A DNA stretch of 64,000 nucleotides from GCA-2748575 sp965222725. Its GTDB lineage: Bacteria; Pseudomonadota; Gammaproteobacteria; Pseudomonadales; Ketobacteraceae. The stretch spans positions 2,542,001-2,606,000 of the forward strand of contig OZ244969.1 in NCBI GenBank assembly GCA_965222725.1, in the 5' to 3' direction. A model generated the notes under the pieces. It made no database searches, had not been told where the DNA came from, and saw nothing but the letters and a program-made list of their open reading frames with translations. Made by a program: the position numbers and the translations under genes. Position 1 is the first letter of the stretch. Each line of letters starts with the position of its first letter. Of this stretch, positions 33,762 through 42,172 are shown piece by piece.

Positions 33762-34922
33762 ATGGACTTTAATTTAAACGAAGACCAGAAAGCCTATCAG
33801 GAAGCCGCGCGGGCCTTTGCCAAAAACGAACTGGCACCCCACGCGGCAGAATGGGATCAGAACCAGCACTTCCCGGTGGACGTGATTCGTCGCGCCGGGG
33901 AACTGGGTTTTTGCGGCGTTTATTCACCCGATGCAGCCGGCGGCATGGCTCTCAGCCGCCTGGACGCCCACATTATTTTTGAAGAACTCGCCTACGGCTG
34001 CACCGCCACCGCCGCCTACATCACCATTCACAACATGTGCACCTGGATGGTCACCAGCTTCGGTAGTGAACAGATTGTCAACGAATGGGGAGGGGCGTTA
34101 ACCTCCGGCGAAAAACTGGCCTCATACTGTTTAACCGAACCCAATGCCGGCTCCGACGCCGCCTCGTTAAAAACCTCCGCAAAAAAAGAAGGCGATGTCT
34201 ACGTGCTGAATGGCGCCAAGTGCTTTATCTCCGGCGCTGGCTCCACGGACGTATTGGTGGTTATGGCCCGCACCGGCGGCCCCGGCGCCAAAGGCATCTC
34301 CTGCCTGCTCGTGCCCGCCGACGCGCCCGGCATCACCTATGGCCGTAAAGAAGAAAAAATGGGCTGGAACTGCCAACCCACCCGCATGATCACCTTCGAA
34401 GACGTAAAAATACCGGTCAGCAACCGCATCGGCGACGAAGGCGAAGGCTTCAAATTTGCCATGAAAGGCCTCGACGGCGGCCGCATCAACATCGCCACCT
34501 GCTCACTGGGCGCCGCACAAGCCGCCCTGGATGCCAGCCAACGCTACATGCACGAACGCCACCAGTTCGGCAAACCCATCGCCGACTTTCAGGCCCTGCA
34601 ATTCAAACTCGCCGACATGGCCACCGACCTGGTCGCCGCCCGGCAAATGGTACGCCTCGCCGCCTTCAAACTCGACCAGCAAGAACCCGACGCCACCACC
34701 TACTGCGCCATGGCCAAACGCTTCGCCACCGACGCCGGGTTCAACATCTGTAATGAAGCGATACAAATTCACGGTGGCTACGGCTACATACGAGAGTACC
34801 CTTTGGAACGTTACATGCGCGATGCCCGAGTGCATCAGATACTGGAAGGCACCAACGAAGTGATGAAACACATCATCGCCCGCAGAGTGCTGATGGAAGG
34901 AGCAACAGAGGTAATACGATGA
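33762..34922 (+). CDS. Acyl-CoA dehydrogenase (probable isobutyryl-CoA dehydrogenase)
   Basis: The 386-residue flavoenzyme has acyl-CoA dehydrogenase signatures: CLTEPNAGSDAASLKTSA (about 127-144) and IHGGYGYIREYPLERYMRDA with the catalytic Glu near 364-366 in LEGTNEV. Placement between mmsA and enoyl-CoA hydratase indicates oxidation of isobutyryl-CoA to methacrylyl-CoA with FAD, passing electrons to ETF. Its ATG is 38 bp after mmsA, and its stop overlaps the next ATG by four bases. Codon thirds are strongly C-rich here. Confidence 0.94.
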   Translation: MDFNLNEDQKAYQEAARAFAKNELAPHAAEWDQNQHFPVDVIRRAGELGFCGVYSPDAAGGMALSRLDAHIIFEELAYGCTATAAYITIHNMCTWMVTSFGSEQIVNEWGGALTSGEKLASYCLTEPNAGSDAASLKTSAKKEGDVYVLNGAKCFISGAGSTDVLVVMARTGGPGAKGISCLLVPADAPGITYGRKEEKMGWNCQPTRMITFEDVKIPVSNRIGDEGEGFKFAMKGLDGGRINIATCSLGAAQAALDASQRYMHERHQFGKPIADFQALQFKLADMATDLVAARQMVRLAAFKLDQQEPDATTYCAMAKRFATDAGFNICNEAIQIHGGYGYIREYPLERYMRDARVHQILEGTNEVMKHIIARRVLMEGATEVIR

Positions 34923-35695
34923 GTGCAGAATTAAAACTGAGAAAAGAAGGCCACGTAGCGGTAATCACCATCTCCAACCCCCCCGCTAACACCTGGACCG
35001 CAGCCACACTGTCACAACTCAAAACCATCATCGGCGAACTCAACGCCGACAAAGACAACTACGCGTTAGTCATTACCGGCGAAGGTGAAAAATTCTTCTC
35101 CGCCGGCGCCGACCTCAACCTGTTCGCCGACGGCGACGTCGCCGTTGCCAGCAAAATGTCCCGCGCCTTCGGCGATGCCTTCGAAACCCTGGCCGCCTAC
35201 AACGGCGTCTCCATCGCCGCCATCAACGGCTACGCCATGGGCGGCGGACTGGAATGCGCACTTTCCTGCGACCTGCGCATCGCCGAAGAACAATCCCTGA
35301 TGGCACTCCCCGAAGCCAAAGTCGGCTTATTACCCTGCGGCTGCGGCACCCAAAACCTCCCCTGGCTGGTAGGCGAAGGCTGGGCCAAACGCATGATCCT
35401 GTGCGGCGAACAACTCAAAGCCCCCAAAGCCCATGAAATCGGCCTGGTGGAAGAAGTCGTAGAAAAAGGCAAAGCCCTGGAAACAGCAATGAACCTGGCA
35501 CAACAGGTAGGCAACCAGAGCCCCTCAGCCGTACGCGCCTGCAAATCCCTGATCATGGCCGCCAGAACAAACCCCATGCAACACGCACTGCCACTGGAGC
35601 GCGAAATGTTCTGCGACCTGTTCGACACCCAGGATCAAAAAGAAGGTGTGAATGCCTTCCTGGAAAAACGCAAACCGGAATGGAAAAACGCATAG
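34919..35695 (+). CDS. Enoyl-CoA hydratase (methacrylyl-CoA hydratase role)
   Basis: The 258-residue crotonase-family protein has the oxyanion-hole segments FFSAGADLNLF (about 61-71) and NGYAMGGGLECALSCDLRIA (about 103-122). In the operon it would hydrate methacrylyl-CoA to (S)-3-hydroxyisobutyryl-CoA. It overlaps the acyl-CoA dehydrogenase gene (ATGA). The following 512 bp contain a repeat element, so the operon is split from the hydrolase gene by non-coding DNA. Confidence 0.93.
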   Translation: MSAELKLRKEGHVAVITISNPPANTWTAATLSQLKTIIGELNADKDNYALVITGEGEKFFSAGADLNLFADGDVAVASKMSRAFGDAFETLAAYNGVSIAAINGYAMGGGLECALSCDLRIAEEQSLMALPEAKVGLLPCGCGTQNLPWLVGEGWAKRMILCGEQLKAPKAHEIGLVEEVVEKGKALETAMNLAQQVGNQSPSAVRACKSLIMAARTNPMQHALPLEREMFCDLFDTQDQKEGVNAFLEKRKPEWKNA

Positions 35696-35746
35696 AGCAC
35701 ACAAAACAAACCAGAAAGTACGAATCACGGGAAGTCGCACAATAGA

Positions 35747-35915
35747 GCATTACGGTTCCGCGCACACCGGATTTTGCGCAGCCGAGCATCGCAGTCAAAT
35801 TTGGATAGAGTGAGCGTTGTCTGAGCGCAGCGAGTTTAGCGAACGCCAAATTTGACGAGAAGCACAGGGAACCCGAAGGGCAAGCAGGTATCCGGTGTGC
35901 GCGGAACCGTAATGC
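35747..35915. repeat. 169-bp element with 26-bp terminal inverted repeats
   Basis: Arms at 35747-35772 and 35890-35915 are perfect 26-bp inverted repeats (GCATTACGGTTCCGCGCACA and on). Nested inside, GTCAAATTTGG (35794-35804) pairs with CCAAATTTGAC (35846-35856). It has the shape of a small mobile or REP-like element. No target-site duplication is seen, and there is no transposase. Confidence 0.7.
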
Positions 35916-35968
35916 GGCCAACTCGAGAAGCACAGGGAACCCGCAGGGCAAGCAGGTATTCTGTGTGC
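35856..35968. repeat. 45-bp direct repeat, 68-bp period
   Basis: CGAGAAGCACAGGGAACCCG and the following 25 bases occur at 35856-35900 and 35924-35968, identical at 42 of 45 positions. A decayed third start (CGAGAAGCCGAGG) follows near 35994. The first copy includes the right arm of the inverted-repeat element, so the two structures are parts of one composite array. Confidence 0.8.
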
Positions 35969-36207
35969 ACTGCCCCGTTATGCGACCCCCGAGCGAGAAG
36001 CCGAGGAAATCTGAAACCAAAAATAGTAGTCAGCGCAAAACAGCTTCCACGCAGGTGCTGAAATGCAAACAACCACCTTTGCAGCGAATGCCAAAAAAAA
36101 GTGCCGGTAAAACACAGATAGAACATCGAACCAAAGGCAAGATCCAACAAAATTTTACGCCCAAACCCAAATTCAAAAACACAGCAAAACACCGCCGGAA
36201 AAACACC
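35916..36207. other. Spacer between repeat array and hydrolase gene
   Basis: After the second direct-repeat copy the sequence to 36207 is A-rich with no supported gene. The reading frame of the hydrolase is open back to 35965, but that part translates the repeats and looks non-coding. The hydrolase promoter or ribosome site must lie here if it has its own; AAACACC before the ATG is a poor Shine-Dalgarno match. Confidence 0.5.
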
Positions 36208-37332
36208 ATGTCAGACCCAGTCATCTTCAAAACCATCCCCACCAAAGACAACCACCAAATCGCCATAGCCACCCTCAACGCCGAGAAATCCCTCAACTCC
36301 CTCAGCGTCGAAATGGTAGACCTCCTCACCCCCCAGTTAAAAACCTGGCAACAAGACCCAACCATCACCTGCGTCATCCTCAACGCCGCCGGCGAAAAAG
36401 CCTTCTGCGCCGGCGGCGACATCCGCCGCCTCTACGACACCATGATCGAATGCGGCGCCGACAAACCCAACCACTACGCCGAAGCCTTCTTCGAAAATGA
36501 ATACCGCCTCGACTACCTTATCCACAAATACCAGAAGCCCCTCATCGTCTGGGGCCACGGCATCGTCATGGGCGGCGGCATCGGTTTAATGTCCGGCGCC
36601 AGCCACCGAATCGTCACCGAAAAATCCCGCCTCGCCATGCCCGAAATCAATATCGGTCTTTACCCCGATGTCGGCGGCACCTGGTTTTTGAATCACGCCC
36701 CCGGACGCACCGGACTATTCCTGGGCCTGACCGGCGCCAATATCAACGCCGCCGATGCTTTATTTGTCGGCCTGGCAGACCGCTTCCTGCCCCACGAATC
36801 CCGGCAACAGGTAATCGACGCATTATGCAGCGCCGACTGGGAAGACAAAGAACACGACGCCGCCGGGATCGTCTCAAAAGTGCTGCGCCAGTTCGAAGAC
36901 CTGTCCCTGTTACCGGAAAGCGAAGTACGCAAACACTACGACCTGATCCAACAGGTCACCGACGGCGACAACCTGCCGGAAATTGCGGAGAAGATATTTG
37001 CCATCGACAGCGACGAAAAATGGCTGCAAAAAGCCGCAGCCGGTTTAAAAAACGGTTGCCCCACCACCGCACACCTGGTGTACCAGCAACTAAAACGCGG
37101 CAGCAAATTATCCCTCGAAGCTGTTTTCCGGATGGAGCTCATCATGTCACTGCAATGCAGTCGTCATCCCGATTTTCCCGAAGGCGTACGGGCATTGCTG
37201 GTAGATAAAGACGGCCAGCCCAAGTGGCAACACAATTCAGTGGCCGACGTACCCGACAGCTGGGTAGAAGCACATTTCACCGCCCCCTGGGGCGACGGGG
37301 AAAATCCCCTGAATACCATTCACGACTTTTAA
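36208..37332 (+). CDS. 3-hydroxyisobutyryl-CoA hydrolase
   Basis: The protein of 374 residues is crotonase-fold and of HIBCH length. FCAGGDIRRLYDTM (about 66-79), HGIVMGGGIGLMSGASHRIV (about 115-134) and PEINIGLYPDVGGTWFLNH (with catalytic Glu/Asp positions) are family hallmarks. It releases CoA from 3-hydroxyisobutyryl-CoA so that toxic methacrylyl-CoA does not accumulate. The ATG at 36208 is chosen because residues before it are low-complexity repeat translation. mmsB follows after 13 bases. Confidence 0.94.
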   Translation: MSDPVIFKTIPTKDNHQIAIATLNAEKSLNSLSVEMVDLLTPQLKTWQQDPTITCVILNAAGEKAFCAGGDIRRLYDTMIECGADKPNHYAEAFFENEYRLDYLIHKYQKPLIVWGHGIVMGGGIGLMSGASHRIVTEKSRLAMPEINIGLYPDVGGTWFLNHAPGRTGLFLGLTGANINAADALFVGLADRFLPHESRQQVIDALCSADWEDKEHDAAGIVSKVLRQFEDLSLLPESEVRKHYDLIQQVTDGDNLPEIAEKIFAIDSDEKWLQKAAAGLKNGCPTTAHLVYQQLKRGSKLSLEAVFRMELIMSLQCSRHPDFPEGVRALLVDKDGQPKWQHNSVADVPDSWVEAHFTAPWGDGENPLNTIHDF

Positions 37333-37345
37333 AGAGGCAAACATC

Positions 37346-38242
37346 ATGGCGAGCATCGGATTTATCGGACTGGGCAACATGGGCGGCCCCATGGCCATTA
37401 ACCTGCTGAACGCAGGGCATAGCGTCAAAGTCTTCGACCTGCTGGAAGATCACATGACACCGGTAGTGGCAGAAGGCGCCGAAGGCGTTGCGTCCGCAAG
37501 TGAAGCGGTCAAAGACGTTGAGTTTGTCATCTCCATGCTGCCCTCCGGCCCCATTGTGGAAAGCCTGTACATTCATAAAGACAAACTGCTGGATGATATC
37601 GATACGAAAACCCTGGTGATTGATTGCTCTACCATCGCTCCGGAAAATGCCATCAACCTGGCCAACGCCGCCAAAGCCAAAGGTATTACCGCCATCGATG
37701 CACCGGTATCCGGTGGTGTGGGTGGCGCCAAAGCCGGCACGCTTACTTTTATCGTCGGTGGTGATGCGGAATCTTTCGAGCGTGCCAGAACCATCCTCAG
37801 TGCCATGGGCAAAAACGTGTTTCACGCCGGTGATCATGGCTCCGGTCAGGTGGCCAAAATCTGTAACAACATGCTGCTGGCAGTGCATATGATCGGCACT
37901 GCCGAAGCCTTGCAGATGGGCGTCGATAACGGTCTGGATCCCAAAGTGCTGTCGGATATCATGCTGCAAAGCTCCGGGCGCAACTGGTCGCTGGAATTGT
38001 ATAACCCTTATCCCGGTGTGATGGAGTCTGTACCCGCTGCCAATGATTACAACGGTGGTTTTCAGGTGGATCTGATGAACAAGGACCTTGGCCTGGCGCT
38101 GGAGGTGGCCTTGCGCAGCCGGTCCAGCACGCCCATGGGGAATGTGGCGAAGAGTCTGTATGCCATGTTGAGCCGGCAGGGCAATGGTGGAAAAGACTTT
38201 TCCAGTATTCAAAAACTTTTCAGTCAGCTTGAAGATTCATAG
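37346..38242 (+). CDS. mmsB: 3-hydroxyisobutyrate dehydrogenase
   Basis: The 298-residue beta-hydroxyacid dehydrogenase starts with the Rossmann/signature FIGLGNMGGPMAINLLNAGH (residues 5-24). It carries the substrate motif DAPVSGGVGGAKAGTL (about 117-132) and the catalytic Lys region GQVAKICNNM (about 168-177). It oxidises 3-hydroxyisobutyrate to methylmalonate semialdehyde, the substrate of mmsA. It is the last gene of the valine operon, and a long inverted repeat follows. Confidence 0.96.
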   Translation: MASIGFIGLGNMGGPMAINLLNAGHSVKVFDLLEDHMTPVVAEGAEGVASASEAVKDVEFVISMLPSGPIVESLYIHKDKLLDDIDTKTLVIDCSTIAPENAINLANAAKAKGITAIDAPVSGGVGGAKAGTLTFIVGGDAESFERARTILSAMGKNVFHAGDHGSGQVAKICNNMLLAVHMIGTAEALQMGVDNGLDPKVLSDIMLQSSGRNWSLELYNPYPGVMESVPAANDYNGGFQVDLMNKDLGLALEVALRSRSSTPMGNVAKSLYAMLSRQGNGGKDFSSIQKLFSQLEDS

Positions 38243-38283
38243 TCGCCGGGTTTTAATCCTCCCGAACAGTAAAGACTATCAAG

Positions 38284-38392
38284 ACGGAGAAGGAGGGGGG
38301 CTCGTTGGGAAACTTTGCGGCATGGATGCCGCAAGAGTAGCGCACATGGATGTGCTTGTAGCGATTCCCAACGAGCCCCCCTCCTTCTCCGT
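38284..38392. repeat. 109-bp inverted-repeat element with 28-bp arms
   Basis: Perfect 28-bp arms (38284-38311, 38365-38392; GACGG flank, G-rich run of six, CTCGTTGGGAA) enclose two small hairpins of a shared type, GCGGCATGGATGCCGC and GCACATGGATGTGC. It lies between mmsB and the epimerase gene. It could act as a strong transcript end or mRNA-stabilising structure, or be a non-autonomous mobile element. The arms are G/C-rich and have no T-run. Confidence 0.85.
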
Positions 38393-38420
38393 ACGCTCTA
38401 TTTAGTGGTCGGGAGTCCCC

Positions 38421-39407
38421 ATGTCAAAAGTTCTCGTTACCGGCGCCATCGGCCAGGTAGGTTACAATATCATGCAGGCGTTGTTGCGCCGTGAATACGA
38501 CGTGCGCCTGCTGGTGCGTTCCGTGGAAAAAGCCCAGCGTTTAATGCCCCGTGTCTGCGAACTGGTCGAAGGCGATATTACCAACAAGGCCTCCCTGTAT
38601 GCCGCCATGGACGGCTGTGACACCGTTTACCATGCCGCCGGTTTCCCCGAACAATGGATGCGGGACAATTCAATCTTTGAAAAAGTAAACACCAACGGCA
38701 CCCGCAAAATGGCGGATGTAGCACTGGATCTGGGCGTGTCACGTTTCGTTTACACCAGCACCATTGATGTGTTTAAAGCCGCCGCCGGAGAAACCTATGA
38801 TGAATCCATCATAGATGCTGCACCCAAAGGTACTTTTTACGAGCGTTCCAAACAAGAGGCGGATAAAACAGTTGTTGCCGCCATGGACAAAGGCTTGCCG
38901 GCAATCTTTTTACACCCCTCTGCCGTGTACGGCCCCGGCCCTTTGCTTAAAGGTTCCCCGGGTATCAACGATCTGATTCTCAAGCTCTACAAAGGCCAGG
39001 TGCCGGCATTGCTGCCCGGCGGTTTTCCTGTTGTGTACGGGCCGGATGTGGGCGAGGGGCATGTGCTGGCGGCCGAAAAGGCGGCGGTGGGTGAGCGTTT
39101 TATTCTCAGTGATCAGTATTTGTCATTGCGGGATCTGGCAACGATTGTTTACGAAGAACTGAATATCAAAAAGCGTTTTCCCATGACCATGCCATTACCG
39201 GTGGCAAAAATGGTGGCAGAGCTGGGGGAGGCAGTGGCCAATGTCATCAATAAACCGCCACTGATTCCCAAGGGGCAGTTAACCTTTTTGCAGTGGCGGG
39301 CGATACCTTCCAGCGAAAAAGCCAAACGGGAACTGGGATGGCAATCCCGGCCGTTCCGGGAGTGCGTAAAGCCGACCTATTCTTTTGTCAGGCGGATAGT
39401 GGATTAA
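38421..39407 (+). CDS. NAD(P)-dependent epimerase/dehydratase family protein (extended SDR)
   Basis: The 328-residue protein has the N-terminal nucleotide loop VTGAIGQVGYNIMQAL (about 5-20), where the usual TGxxGxxG is conserved. The active-site YxxxK is present as YERSKQEADK (about 135-145), with a 3beta-HSD-like tail. It probably oxidises or epimerises a hydroxylated substrate in the cytosol. It is not clearly part of the valine pathway, from which the 28-bp inverted repeat separates it. It is convergent with the HDOD gene. Confidence 0.9.
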   Translation: MSKVLVTGAIGQVGYNIMQALLRREYDVRLLVRSVEKAQRLMPRVCELVEGDITNKASLYAAMDGCDTVYHAAGFPEQWMRDNSIFEKVNTNGTRKMADVALDLGVSRFVYTSTIDVFKAAAGETYDESIIDAAPKGTFYERSKQEADKTVVAAMDKGLPAIFLHPSAVYGPGPLLKGSPGINDLILKLYKGQVPALLPGGFPVVYGPDVGEGHVLAAEKAAVGERFILSDQYLSLRDLATIVYEELNIKKRFPMTMPLPVAKMVAELGEAVANVINKPPLIPKGQLTFLQWRAIPSSEKAKRELGWQSRPFRECVKPTYSFVRRIVD

Positions 39408-39426
39408 TCAGTCCGGCAGGCGATTG

Positions 39427-40266
39427 TTACTGCAGCATTGCCATGGCCGCCGCCATTTCATCAGACAGATCCTCACCTTCCGCATCGTCCACCTGAGGGT
39501 CAAGTCCCATGCGATTGAAGGCAGTAACCGTGTTCCAGTCGAATGTGGTCAGGGGGTGGTCGGTGCCAACATAGCTTTGCAGGTTGGCCACCATGACAAT
39601 ATCGGCGTAGTCGGGTTTTTCCGAGCCGGTGTCCCGTTTGAAGTTCAGGTAGTTGCCGGGAACTGCAATCAGCTCTTGCGGAAACTCCCAGGACTGGAGA
39701 ATTTTGGTGCCGACCTGAGGGTGAATCCTGTCGATAACTCTTTCCAGGGTAATGGGGTCATTCAGTTTATTCTGATCTTCCGCATAGGTCAGGATGGGCA
39801 GTATGCCGATATTGTGAATCAGTCCCGCCAGTGTGGCCTGATCCGGTTTCAGTTTGGTGTAGTGGCGACAGAGTACGTTGGCAATACCGGCCACTTCGGT
39901 GCTGTGCTTCCAGCTTTTGCGCATGGTTTTGTCGATCAGATCCGAGGTGGCCTGAAACATCTGCTCCATGGCCAGGCCAGTGACCAGATTCGAGATGCAG
40001 GCCATGCCCAGTCGGGCGATGGCCATTTGCACATCCTGAACCTCGCGGGCTCCACGCATAATGGGGCTGTTGGCCACTTTAATGATGCGGGCTGTCATGG
40101 CGGCGTCGTTGTTGATCACTTTGGCCAGGTCGGCAGCTGAGGCATTGGTATCTTCGGCGGTTTCCCGGGCCTGCAGCGCTACCTCGGGCAGGGTGGGCAG
40201 CACCATTTCATCATTATCGATTAATGTAAGTAGCTCTTGCAGAACACTTTCTTCAACGCTGGACAT
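39427..40266 (-). CDS. HDOD-domain protein
   Basis: About 279 residues with an HDOD domain (roughly 20-220; PTLPEVALQARETAEDTNAS and SPIMRGAREVQDVQMAIARL are typical). HDOD proteins are degenerate HD-type signalling modules without full metal sites, used in regulation of motility, biofilm and c-di-GMP networks. A TTG at 40290 is in frame, but the ATG at 40266 has GGGAG about eight bases upstream and is preferred. It stands alone on its strand before ygfZ. Confidence 0.9.
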   Translation of the reverse strand: MSSVEESVLQELLTLIDNDEMVLPTLPEVALQARETAEDTNASAADLAKVINNDAAMTARIIKVANSPIMRGAREVQDVQMAIARLGMACISNLVTGLAMEQMFQATSDLIDKTMRKSWKHSTEVAGIANVLCRHYTKLKPDQATLAGLIHNIGILPILTYAEDQNKLNDPITLERVIDRIHPQVGTKILQSWEFPQELIAVPGNYLNFKRDTGSEKPDYADIVMVANLQSYVGTDHPLTTFDWNTVTAFNRMGLDPQVDDAEGEDLSDEMAAAMAMLQ

Positions 40267-40324
40267 GCGCGACAGCTCCCTCAATTCCAAAACTTTTTGG
40301 CGGGGCAGTACGCGGGCCCCAGAC

Positions 40325-41245
40325 TTAAGTTATAGCATAGGGAGGCGTGAGCAGCCTGAGTTCGGGGCCATCATTTTGTTCTAAGAAGACGCTCTTCGAT
40401 TCCCAATCCGCCACCTTGAGTAAAGCGCAACCAATACTGCCGCCTTCCAGGGGGCACTGGTGCACTATTTCGCCGCATTTTTTGCCATTGGCGTCCACGA
40501 TGACGGTGCCGGACTCCGTGGGTGTGTCGCAATGAAAACCGGTGAGGCGTTGCTTAACCTGACCCTTAAAATGAATTCTGGCCACCACTTCCTGGCCCTT
40601 GTAGCAGCCCTTGTTGAAACTGATGCCGTCAATCTGTTCGTAATTCAATTCCTGGGGCAGAAAGGCGGCCCGATGGCTCTGATCCACCAGAAAGAGTCCG
40701 TTTCTGTCCATGATGGCTAACGCTTCATCCACTCTGCCCACGTCATGTCGGGTCAGCAGGGCTTCTGCATTTTCGGTGGGGGTGACATTGATGAACACAT
40801 TGTTGGCCTGTACCAGCTCAAAGCCCGGATCTTCGTCCGGAGTTTTCTGGGGCCAGATAAGGTAGGGCAGGTAATCCGGGGCGTCATTGAGTTCGGCGTT
40901 CGCGAACAGAATGTATTTCTGAAACAGGGATTTCAGATGATCGGCCTGATCTTCAGGAAGCACCAGCAGTACGCGGTCTTCCCGGGGAAACAGGATAAAG
41001 CTGGCTTCAATGCGTCCCTGCAGATTCAGGTGGGCTCCCAGCATGATTTCGCCTTCTTCAACCCGTTTTATATCGCAGGTGACCTGCCCCTGCAGAAACT
41101 TGAAGCGTTCCGGCCCTTCAATGGCCAGACAGCTAAACATGGCCAGGGGATAAAGCAGATTGCTGGGCCTGTTGTTTAACAGGTGCTCTGGCCCGGTGGT
41201 TGCGGGCTGGTAATCGATTTGTGATAGAACGGCCTGCCAACTCAT
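40325..41245 (-). CDS. ygfZ: Folate-binding Fe-S cluster assembly/repair protein
   Basis: The 306-residue protein is YgfZ, a tetrahydrofolate-binding GcvT-like protein that supports Fe-S enzyme activity, for example MiaB. The hallmark KGCYKGQEVVARIHFKG with its reactive Cys lies at about 213-229. It faces sdhE across a 160-bp divergent promoter, an arrangement conserved in many gammaproteobacteria. The length is in the usual range. Confidence 0.95.
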   Translation of the reverse strand: MSWQAVLSQIDYQPATTGPEHLLNNRPSNLLYPLAMFSCLAIEGPERFKFLQGQVTCDIKRVEEGEIMLGAHLNLQGRIEASFILFPREDRVLLVLPEDQADHLKSLFQKYILFANAELNDAPDYLPYLIWPQKTPDEDPGFELVQANNVFINVTPTENAEALLTRHDVGRVDEALAIMDRNGLFLVDQSHRAAFLPQELNYEQIDGISFNKGCYKGQEVVARIHFKGQVKQRLTGFHCDTPTESGTVIVDANGKKCGEIVHQCPLEGGSIGCALLKVADWESKSVFLEQNDGPELRLLTPPYAIT

Positions 41246-41405
41246 TGAATTACCTGCTGTTGCTGATAGTAGTTACAGAGATGATAGACATTTTCCCCGG
41301 TGATTTCAGCAGACGGCTGATGTGGATTTTGAACTGGGTTATAATTCGCGGCTCTGTTGTTTCTTTTGTAGTTTCGTGTGTAGTTTCGATGGGTGTAGGT
41401 AGTGT

Positions 41406-41669
41406 ATGGCGCAAACCGCTTATTCAGAAGATGACCTGAAACGGCTTTCCTGGCAATGTCGCCGCGGCATCAAGGAAGTGGAAGTTTTGCTGGCACCGTT
41501 TTTTGAGCGTTTTTTCCGTGAGCTTTCTCCGCAGGATCAGGCCTTGTTTGTGGCGCTTCTGGAAGAGTCCGATGTGGACATGTTCGAGTGGTTTACCCGG
41601 CGCGCAGAACCACAGGACCCTGATACCAGGCATATTGTGAATGTCATACTTACACGAATGGCGTCCTGA
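41406..41669 (+). CDS. sdhE: FAD assembly factor SdhE
   Basis: The 87-residue SdhE/YgfY protein helps insert covalent FAD into SdhA and FrdA. The RGxxE motif is present as CRRGIKEVEVLL (about 18-29). It overlaps the following ygfX gene by 29 bases, so the two are coupled. The overlap makes the true ygfX start somewhat uncertain. Confidence 0.95.
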   Translation: MAQTAYSEDDLKRLSWQCRRGIKEVEVLLAPFFERFFRELSPQDQALFVALLEESDVDMFEWFTRRAEPQDPDTRHIVNVILTRMAS

Positions 41670-42129
41670 TCTCACCATTGGGCCTTCGCGCTCACTGGCG
41701 TTATGGCTGGGCCTGTTTCATGGTGCACTGCTGGTGATGCTGCCCTTTGCCAGCCTGGCCACGGGTTGGTGGCTGCTGCTGGAATGCCTGTTCCTGGGGC
41801 AGTGGCTTTATCTGCATCGCCGTTATGCGGCACTTGGCAACAAACACTCGGTGATACGCCTGCTGTGGATGGAAGACGGCTGGATGCTGGAGGATGCCCG
41901 CGGTATGCAGGGGCCTTTCCGGTTGTCGCCGGCGTCGCGGATTGGCCGGGATTTTCTGCTGCTGCATTTTCGCCGCAGTGGCTGGCTGGCAGGTTTTGTC
42001 GGTGGTTCCGTCACCGTGCCCCTGGTGCGTGACAATATCGGTGATGAGCGTTTTCATTTGCTGCAGATTTTTATGCGCTGGCAACGCCCGGGTGTCCTGG
42101 TTCCGGGCACCGGAGACGAAAGCCTGTAG
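41641..42129 (+). CDS. ygfX: YgfX family inner-membrane protein
   Basis: The 162-residue protein has two hydrophobic segments near the N-terminus (about 19-57) and a hydrophilic C-terminal domain with WMEDGWMLEDARG and HFRRSGWLAGF. This matches YgfX (CptA), which is usually encoded with SdhE and was proposed as a toxin-like inhibitor of cell division in E. coli, a role that is debated. It overlaps sdhE by 29 bases and converges on nadB. Confidence 0.85.
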   Translation: MSYLHEWRPDLTIGPSRSLALWLGLFHGALLVMLPFASLATGWWLLLECLFLGQWLYLHRRYAALGNKHSVIRLLWMEDGWMLEDARGMQGPFRLSPASRIGRDFLLLHFRRSGWLAGFVGGSVTVPLVRDNIGDERFHLLQIFMRWQRPGVLVPGTGDESL

Positions 42130-42172
42130 TATGGCAGAGAGTATGGGCAGAGAGTGTGGGTAGAGAAAACCG

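Noticed and set aside
35747..35968. CRISPR array
   Set aside because: Only two or three copies, repeat longer than usual, copies differ, no leader or cas genes.
35965..36207. 81-codon N-terminal extension of the hydrolase
   Set aside because: It translates repeat DNA into basic low-complexity sequence. The family's N-terminus fits the ATG at 36208.
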